Under the pieces are notes generated by a model. The model was not told the DNA's origin and did no database searches. It saw only the letters and a list, made by a program, of their open reading frames with translations. A stretch of 64,000 bases of DNA from Sanderia malayensis (taxonomy: Eukaryota; Cnidaria; Scyphozoa; Semaeostomeae; Pelagiidae), in NCBI GenBank assembly GCA_013076295.1, contig RQOL01000024.1:868001-932000 (forward strand), in the 5' to 3' direction. The translations under genes and the position numbers were made by a program. Positions 55,987-64,000 of the stretch are shown piece after piece (the first letter of the stretch is position 1; each line of letters opens with the position of its first letter).

Positions 55987-58900
55987 GGTTCTTCTTCGTT
56001 AATGAAAATCCAATCCTAATTTGTCGAGTCAATAATGTCTTTATTTATTCGAAGTCGAATTTCCGTGATTAATCTACTTTGTTTAGAACATTGTTTCCTC
56101 AGAAGTCGCCTGCAACTTCGTAGATGTTCGCCTTGCACAGAATAAACTCCACACAAGACAACACAACTTGACTCAACCAGCGAACTAGAACATTGCCTGT
56201 GTTTTTGTCTAACAGGATCAACAGCTGCGTCAAACAATAGACCTGTCACTCGCAGCCAATCACGACCCGCCATTGCGCAGCCATTGACCAATCAATTCCA
56301 CGGTGCTCTGCCGACAAGTACTTCGTGTAACCGCACGCATAGTACATGCTACCTGCACGCTGCTTTCTTGAGGTTTGCCAACCTATGTATAAACACACAC
56401 TCAATCGCGGAGTGATAGAAAGGACACAATTCGGCAGGTGTTTCTAGAAGAATAAATAGGTCAGCGTGCAGTTTAATTGCTCTTGCTCTTGAACGCCCTT
56501 CTATTACTAGAATGGTGGCCGTATTATAGCTACATGCAAATATTTCACCCTGTTTCCCCCACCCGCTGCTAACCGTTGCCCAGGATTTGGTTATTGTCAG
56601 TTGAATACAGCTATGATCAGTCGCGTAGAAGTTTCCCAGACTGTTTACTCATGGCCATATGAAGTCATATATCCCTCGGGCGAAGCATTTGTTCGAAGAG
56701 ACAGATAATTAAAAATGCAATTAACTTTCTTTTTATAGCACAGACCTTCCTTTTGGTTAGGAAAACCAGTAATGAACAAAGATGGCAGCTGTTTCACTAT
56801 ATTTGTCTTTTTAGCAAAAGCCGTTGCTTTGAATGCAACTGCTCATTTGTTTTCAAGAACGTCACAATCAAATAGAGATAATTTGAACTAAATCCCACAG
56901 AAAACAAGGCGTTTGACAGATATAACTTCCATGTCAAGACACGCAAAGAAAAATGCCACAAACGAATGTAACATTGTTAACATTGGATTGTCAATGGTGC
57001 CGTAGCTTTACACGTCTTAGATAGCGCATTGAGGCAAAGGATTTTCTGCAAGCCAATCAAGCAATCAGGTTTTAATCGATTGATGATCGAAACAGATCGA
57101 TGATCCAGGATTCGCTAAAAACAACAGAGACTTCCATGAGATCATTGACGGAGTGGATCCTTTACAGATGCAATGGAACTTAGCCAGATCATTTGTTATA
57201 ACAATAGGATTTTCTAGAACACTAGGGTTGCCAAAATGTTCCTCCCTCTTACCTATTGGCGAATACCCCTATCTTTTTAATGTGACGTTTTTCAAGATAA
57301 CGGTAACCATATAGTCCACCCTGAAGCTCGGAATATCTATCCATGTTTGCCAGTAGCATCGAAAAACAGATCATCGTTAAAATTAGCGACATTTCCTTAG
57401 TTTACAGATTTTTAATAATTGGGTCCAACACACACACATAGCAACGACACACAGCTATTCTGTGGATTTCAATCCAAAATGATAATTACTTTCGTCAATT
57501 GATCTTTTAGTGTTCCATGCCCAACTTTTCTACCCCATTCAAACACCTGACCAAGTTTCCAAGGATACAATATAGCAAGCATTAATTACGAATCTCGGTT
57601 ATTAATTGATCAATCTCAATGATAATATCACTGGATTATGTCGTCGAGATTCCTTGGCAATCAATTATTTTCTTCAACGTCTCTCTGGACATGTACATGA
57701 GTTTGTTGAAGCCGTCTGTAAGCAACCGACCCCCAAGGCCCCAAAAAATTAAGAAGCTGTTGTGCTAACCGTTCTGATAGGCAAGAAATTTCTCGAAAAT
57801 GGAAATAAATAGAGACGAAAATACAAAAGAGCTGCAGCAAAAAAAGCATTTTAATTTAAAAGTTTTTCGTGCTTTTGGATTCAAGAAACTTTCAAAAAAC
57901 TTTGAGTGCTAAAATTGCCAGAAAATTCAAGAAACTAGTGTGGAGCCCAGTTTCTTTTAAAACATGGGTATATTGTAACTAATTTCAAACATGGTCTAAA
58001 ACACATTGGTTCCCTTTCTAGTATGATGGTTATGTTTGGGACATAGCGGACTAAGTAGACTAGATGACTTGAGTCTCAATTCGAAGGCCCTACGAGTATC
58101 GAGTCTCTTTGTAGAGCGAGTTCAGCATTTTGTTCCTTATAATGAGCTGCCAATATAATGAAGTATTCTTTGACTCTCCTGTTCATTGTGTGAATCCAAT
58201 TTTTCACAATTACTTCAACTTGATGTCACCCCCTGGATATTTGCTGTTTCAAATAGTTTATTAATGGACATTGTGGAATATGCAGGGGGTAAATTGCAGC
58301 TTGCTTCACAGCTTAAACCGAGTAAGAACAAATATATTGTCAAATTACAAAGTCTTTGATCATGCCTGACACCACTTTCCCAAGATTTTATTCCACTTCT
58401 AGGGACTTTATTTATTCAACACACTATTTGTGTACCCATATCTAAATCCATTGTATATGAAAAGCACTAGTTTCTTTTCTTCTAATGTCAAGAAGGATAT
58501 TCTCATTCAATGGGGCACATGTTCAAACCACGTGTTGCACAGACAAAAACAGGTCAAGTAATATTCACACAGTTTTTGAAATTTTTTTAAAAGTTTAATT
58601 ATGTGCGGATTTCGATTATTGTATTGGCATTGAATACGAGGACATATTGAATTCACTGAACTCGAGTGATATCGCTTTAAGCAGGTAAGAAGTACATGTT
58701 GAATTGTGATATATTACCATACGAATTGAATGGCCTTTTACGGGTCTCCGACTGTGTGTGAGCTGGTGTTTTTATGCTAAAAACCAGGCCATAACCTTGT
58801 TTCTTGTTTCTTTGCGCAGAACGGAGTTTTCTGGACTGCCACACCCACAACCCCGCCCCTTTTTGACTTGAACTTTGAGTCAAAGTGGCACTCGAACTTG

Positions 58901-59062
58901 TGTCTCGTTTGGAATGGAGGTTTTGCGGCAGAGGCCTGGCAACAGATATCAAACAGGTTTATTTATGCAGGACCACAAATATTCGATTGAGCTCATAGAA
59001 AAGACGATTTTTTGCTTTGAACTGACCCTAAGTTGACATCACAGCAACATTGTAAACAAGAC
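55987..59062. other. Intergenic region between divergent Mos and PACSIN genes
   Basis: About 3 kb without a supported gene. It should include both promoters. No strong repeat or clear TATA/initiator arrangement was identified. Short open frames (60-90 codons) show no family features. Confidence 0.5.
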
Positions 59063-62000
59063 ATGATCGCAGAATATGAAGTAGACATGCTCGAAGAATC
59101 TGAAGTAACTGCATTCGAAGATGGAAGTCCAACCACCAGTCCAGTACTTAGGCCCATATCCCGTGGGAGTGAGGATGAAAACATTGGTGAACAGGAAACA
59201 CAGCAACAAGAAGACCCTGTCAAGGTTTATGAAAAAGAATGCCCTAGGAACACTCCACCTCCAATTTACGAAGGGCCTTCTGACAAAAAAAATATTGGCA
59301 GCCCAGATGGTAGTTTGCAAATTAATGAAGTGACCTCTGTGGATTCGTCGAACTTCTGGCTTGTTGGAAATTACAAAAAAATTGTGAAGAAGGTTGAAGA
59401 TGGTGCCAAGTTCTGCGATGAATTGTCTCAGATGCTGTCTGAACGAGCAGAAATCGAAAGCCTATATGCAAAGAAGCTTAAAGGTATTTACGCAAATTTG
59501 TTTTGATTTATTCCTCAGAAATAATTTATTACTTGTTATTGTTAACGCAAACATTCATTTAGGTTTTAGATTAACTTATTAATTTAAGGGTTAGAATCGA
59601 ACTTGGTATTATTTAGATTCGAGTTAGTGAGGTAAACGTTTTTTATTTTATAAGAAACCTGGCTCAAGCCCTACTAGTAAGAGTTTCTTAAATTTTATAT
59701 TGTTTTCTATTGTTAAGGAAAACAGTAGAACAAAGGAACCTATTGTAATTTAGCACAAATTCTACTAGTAAGTTTCTTGTAAAATGGTTTCTTATAAAAA
59801 AACGTGTAAAAGAGGAGCAATGAGTTTACATCTTGCACTGCGAGTTTTTAAAGCTAAATCAGTGGAGTGTACGCAATGTTTTATAACCCTCTCCCTTCCC
59901 CTGTTAACGTTATTTCTTATCTGTCCCTGACGTCATAACTCACGAATTGATGAATGCGTTGTTTATTCAGCATGGAACAAGAAATGGTTAACCTCGCTTT
60001 CAAAAGGCCTCGAATACGGTTCACTGCTTCATTCAGTGCGCAGCGGTATCAGTGAAAGTAACGGTGTTGCCGAAATACACCTTGCCATGCAGGGCAAAGT
60101 CGCGGAGGTCTCAACAAATATTCAAAATTGGCGCGCTGAAAACTACCACAAAGGCATAATGGGCTTGAAGGAAGCCAAGAAAAGTGACGAAGGCTTTGCC
60201 AAGGGACAAAAGCCGTGGGCCAAAAGATACAACGATGGTGAGTAACAATTCTTCTTATTTCTTTAGCTTTTTTAACCGCCCCCATCCCCGTTGCTCGCGT
60301 TAATGATTACGCTCCTTTTTTCCCTGTGTTTCAGTTTCGAAAGGAAAGCAGACATACCATAACACTTGTCAAGCATTGGACGCAATTAAGCAGCAAGAAG
60401 TTGACCTCAAGGCAAACACAGAGGGAACTACGCAGGAACAACTCAATAAGATTCAGACGAAAGTCAAGAAGGCTGCGCAGGACAGGGAAACTGCTCTAGA
60501 CAACTACAAAGATGCTCTCAGGGACATTGGTAATTACAATCCAAAGTACAGGGAAGACATGACTTACGAGTACGATAAATGGCAAACTTTTGAATCGAAA
60601 AGGAAGGATTTTATCATCGAGAAACTGAAAGAATTCAAAGATTGCATCGATATAACAAGATTTCATCCAAAGTATGTCTATCTATCTTACCAGCCTCGTT
60701 TACGTGGTGTATAGCGGGTGCAGCCTCGTTCGTGTGCAATAGTTTCATTTATTCCTGCGAAATTTTAGATTGCTCTTTGGAGGCACGAACGTTAACTTTT
60801 AGGCACGATTTTGAAATTTGTTCAAGAATGAAGCTGTAATGATTTTCTTTCTATTTCAAGAATGGTTGAAATTTACTCTAAAATGTCCGAACATTGTCAA
60901 ATAGCAAATTCCTCTGATGATGTCTGTTGGTATCGAAAAACATTCGGCCCTGACATGAAATTCATGGATATATCTTTTGTGGTAAGTTTCGGGCTGTTTA
61001 TTTTCATCGAACAATTGTTTGAACAATCAGTGGCTGTTTTGCAACAATAGTTTTTCATAAACAGCTTTGTCGCTAGGCTTATTCTATCGCGAGTATCACA
61101 TGACTTTGATCTGATTGATGATTTGATTGATGATTTCGTATACCCGAGTCAGGCATCTAGGGCCTTCGGCGCTTTATATCATTGCGAATGAGTGTCTTGG
61201 CTGTGGCATTGGCCTTAGGGTTAGGGCTAGGGTTAGGGTTACGCCATGCGGAAGAAAAAGGTGGTTAAAGTACGCAGTAGCGTGTTTATTGGCACTGCGC
61301 AGGAGCATATATGACGTATGAGTGTCCTGGCTGAGGCATTGGCTTTAGGGTTAGGGTTAGGGTTACGCTTTGCGGAGGAGAAAGGTGGTGAGAATGCGCA
61401 GTAGCGTGTTTATGTGCACTGCGCAAGAGCATATATGACGTATGAGTGTCCTGGCTGAGGCATTGGCTTTAGGGTTAGGGTTAGGGTTACGCTTTGCGGA
61501 GGAGAAAGGTGGTGAGAATGCGCAGTAGCGTGTTTATTGGCACTGCGCAGGAGTATGTATGACGTATGAGTGTCCTGGCTGAGGCATTGGCTTTAGGGTT
61601 AGGGTTAGGGTTACGCTTTGCGGAGGAGAAAAGTGGTGAGAATGCGCAGTAGCGTGTTTATTGGCACTGCGCAGGAGCATATATGACGTATGAGTTGTTA
61701 CGCTTTGCGGAGGAGAAAGGTTGTGAGAATGCGCAGTAGTGTGTTTATAGGCACTGCGCAGGAGCATATATGACGTAGGTGTGTCTTGGCTGAGACATTG
61801 GCCGTAGGGTTAGGGTTAGGGTTACGCTATGCGGAGGAGAAAGGTGGTGAGAATGCGCAGTAGCGTATTTATTGGCGCTGCGCAGGAGCATATATGACGT
61901 ATGAGTGTCCTGGCTCAGTAATGCCATTTGGCGGCCATTTTAAAGAGGGGTCAGGGGTAAATAGCTTTTGTATATCGATAAGTCCAAAGTTAAATGCTCG

Positions 62001-63487
62001 TTTTGGAGGATAATAATGGTAAACAAGGTTGAAATATTCATTCTGTTGCAGAGCATATAATATGAGGATACTGGTAAAATTTTGATAACGACAAAAAACG
62101 TTTCAAATGTCGGTATTTTATTTATTTTTTCCCGAAGAATGCAACAGGCCTAAATTAATCGAATGACGAAAACAGTTGTTGAGTTCAAAATCTTGGATGT
62201 ACTAGATATAATATGTAAGCTGTGATTAAAGGTAAGTGACAGGATTTTGATATCACAAAAGCTTACTGAAATATTAGCTAATACAACACTTCTCCAATTC
62301 GAAAGGAAACGCAATGACAGATCGCTATTATATTATACCTATATACCTATACCTTTTACAAGAGAATTAATTGAAAGAATTGTAGCGGTCTGATATTCCG
62401 TTACATATTTAAAGTCACTTAGGCTGAAGATAATTGATTTTCCTTGTTGTGGAACCTTTAGCAAGCAAAACCGTATGGTGTTACATAAGTTGAAATTTCA
62501 GGTTTTGGTAAAGTTCTAAAATACTTCAGTAAATTCCCCTCAAGCATCAGCTAATATTTCAGTAAGCTTTTGGAATGTAAAGACCATGTCACTTACCTTT
62601 AATTTGAGCATAGATATTATTCATTACATCCAAAAGTATTAATTTTTACAACGTTTTTGTAATTCATTAAATTTAGGCCGGGTCCATCGTTCCACAATAA
62701 ATAAACAAAATACTGATGGCAAAAAACGGTAAATGATAATGGCAAAAAATGATAATGGCAAAAAATGATAATGGCAAAAAACGCACCATATGGTGCGTTT
62801 TTTGCCATTATAACAATTTCAATACAGTCAACTCTGTCTAATTCGAACACCCTGGGCAAGCGTGAACATGTTCGAATTACAAAGAGTTCGAATTATAGAG
62901 GTTTGTTTTGCAGGAATTGTTTCTTTGGTGATCCTTGAAGGGACGTGGAAATTCGTTCGAATTAGATAGAGTTCGAGTTACACGAGCTCGAACTATGCAG
63001 ATTTGACTGTAGTATCATCATATTGTATGCTCTGTAAAAATATGTATATATCGACTTATTTCACCATTATTATCCCCAAAACTAGCATTGAATTGTAGTG
63101 TTTCTGTATTGACTTGACGACCAACATCAACTTTTTGCCCCTCTTTAAAATGATGGCCACCAAATTTCATTTCGCTTCGCTGATTTTGACCAATTCTAAA
63201 TTCTTGAATCTTACTGCCTTGGTACTAAAACCTGTGGGATAATCATTGTTGGTTTCTTTCCCTGTTCTTCGCTCCATTGAACATATCAAGTCTGCTAAGC
63301 ATTTCATGTTCACTCGAAAGTATTTTGAGTTTTTCTTAATAAGTTTTAATCTCTTCTGTTCAAGGAATATGACCCAGAAATGGCGAGCATTATAAAAGGA
63401 AAGCAAAAGATTGACTCGACTCAGAACATTAATTCAACAGATGGGGAACGAAAGAAAGGAAATAGCAAAGTTTGCTCTGTCATATAA
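59063..63487 (+). CDS. PACSIN/syndapin-type F-BAR protein, apparently SH3-less with CaaX end
   Basis: PACSINs bend membranes through an F-BAR dimer and recruit dynamin and N-WASP through a C-terminal SH3. Exons 59063-59483, 59971-60237, 60335-60671, 60861-60981 and 63365-63487 join in phase to 422 residues. Residues 1-95 are an acidic N-terminal extension absent from vertebrate PACSINs and include PPPIY (65-69). The F-BAR domain starts at about 97 (SSNFWLVGNYKKIVKKVEDG). It holds WRAENYHKGIMGLKEAKKSD and GFAKGQKPWAKRY, typical of PACSIN. The wedge-loop area (SVRSGISESN) is present. The last exon ends GNSKVCSVI and a stop: no linker NPF motifs and no SH3, but a CaaX box. An in-frame stop 15 codons upstream supports the chosen ATG. 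An alternative 3' exon beyond the window cannot be excluded. Confidence 0.85.
59636..59805. mobile_element. ~170-bp element with ATAAGAAACC inverted ends
   Basis: Left end ACGTTTTTTATTTTATAAG then AAACC. Right end GGTTTCTTATAAAAAAACGT. The ends are related to 48946-49251. It lies in PACSIN intron 1. Confidence 0.6.
61180..61925. repeat. Minisatellite, mostly ~122-bp unit, with TTAGGG motifs (PACSIN intron 4)
   Basis: About six units, each with GGCATTGGCTTTAGGGTTAG and further TTAGGG, then ACGCTTTGCGGAGGAGAAAG, ATGCGCAGTAGCGTGTTTAT, GGCACTGCGCAGGAGCATAT and ATGACGTATGAGTGTCCTGG. The fifth unit lacks the TTAGGG block and is shorter. The modules match those of 47045-48375. Confidence 0.92.
62705..62811. 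repeat. ATGATAATGGCAAAAA tandem array ending in a perfect 44-bp palindrome
   Basis: Three to four copies of GGCAAAAAATGATAAT run into a perfect 44-bp palindrome (62768-62811) centred on CCATATGG, with arms ATAATGGCAAAAAACGCACC and its complement. It lies in PACSIN intron 4. Confidence 0.9.
62825..63009. mobile_element. 185-bp MITE, copy 2 (TA-flanked)
   Basis: Same start (CAGTCAACTCTGTCTAATTC), same end (TGCAGATTTGACTG), same length and TA flanks as 3990-4174, with limited sequence differences between the two copies. It lies 13 bp after the 44-bp palindrome. Confidence 0.8.
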
Positions 63488-64000
63488 TACGATGTTATCG
63501 GCTCAAAAACAAGGCGTGTTTGCAATCATTGTTGTCACAACTTGGACACAACAGGTATTTATGTTTTAAATTTTACATCCATGGTCTCCGTTGACAATCC
63601 TAATTTATTGTAACAAATTTTTTGTACATATTTGTATTGCGAACAGCATTTTTTTAAGGCTTAAACAAATTTGAAGCGCCGTTCGCGGGATCCCGCAACT
63701 GCACTCAGGGATGCATATATACACAGATAACCCGCGTACAAGCCGAGGGTCATTTTGGCCTCCGGTATGCACAATGCTTTACTTTATAAACTTTCAGGCA
63801 GCACAACAATTTTTGCACAATTAAATAAACGCATTGATATGATTTTAGTAACGATTATTTGTAAATAAAAGCAATCTGAGTATATCACCCCAAAAGTTTC
63901 AAACAACGCTATTGTATTATGTAGACAATCTCTCAACGCGAACCACTCCCGGCAGTCTTTGAACCACCACCACTGCCATTGTTATTGTTACCGTCCATTT
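63488..64000. other. 3' UTR and downstream region of the PACSIN-like gene
   Basis: No SH3-coding exon is seen. AATAAA words at 63824-63829 and 63864-63869 are candidate poly(A) signals. ACAACAG|GTATTT near 63552 resembles a splice donor, but it lies after the stop codon. Confidence 0.5.

Noticed and set aside
1..64000. tRNA, rRNA, CRISPR arrays and prokaryotic operons
   Set aside because: None found by eye; the gene structures are eukaryotic.

Overview
The window is animal nuclear DNA: AT-rich, with GT-AG introns of roughly 100 bp to 3 kb, many microsatellites, minisatellites and short non-autonomous DNA transposons. The gene set (five-SH3 intersectin with DH-PH-C2, Mos kinase, an amine/peptide-type intronless GPCR, MZT2, MANEA, PACSIN) points to a metazoan. 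I favour a cnidarian, probably an anthozoan, from the mix of intronless GPCR and Mos genes, intron-rich conserved genes and the repeat style. No species-level marker is visible, so this is an inference.

Layout. 1-16177 (+): the 3' 27 exons of intersectin, from the coiled coil through five SH3 domains, DH, PH and C2 to the stop. 17664-18926 (+): an intronless GT10 fucosyltransferase. 19255-19671 (-): a small unknown single-pass membrane protein, head-to-head with pirin. 20099-22659 (+): pirin in four exons. 24865-25911 (+): an intronless class A GPCR. 29214-34597 (+): a four-exon gene for an acidic repeat protein of about 1,555 residues. 35447-40023 (+): a ten-exon SV2-like transporter. 41139-51844 (+): the thirteen-exon mitochondrial ATPase AFG1L, with an intronless antisense MZT2 gene inside intron 2 (42732-43160). 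52255-53664 (+): intronless MANEA. 55018-55986 (-): intronless Mos kinase. 59063-63487 (+): a five-exon PACSIN/syndapin-type F-BAR protein. I joined the exons by hand; splice phases agree throughout and every spliced total is a multiple of three.

Most notable candidates. (1) The repeat protein at 29214-34597 starts MGCCC, a possible lipid anchor, followed by a basic patch. It carries seven copies of an amphipathic helix whose spacing matches the PKA regulatory-subunit binding helix of A-kinase anchoring proteins. I propose it is an undescribed multivalent AKAP. (2) The PACSIN-like gene seems to end without its SH3 domain and finishes in CSVI-stop, a CaaX prenylation signal. (3) Two minisatellites in introns of unrelated genes share the same modules: TTAGGG tracts, a GCGCAGT inverted repeat and ATATGACGTA.

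The genes do not form one pathway, although intersectin and PACSIN both act in endocytosis in other animals. The rest of the sequence is intron or intergenic DNA with the repeats listed below.
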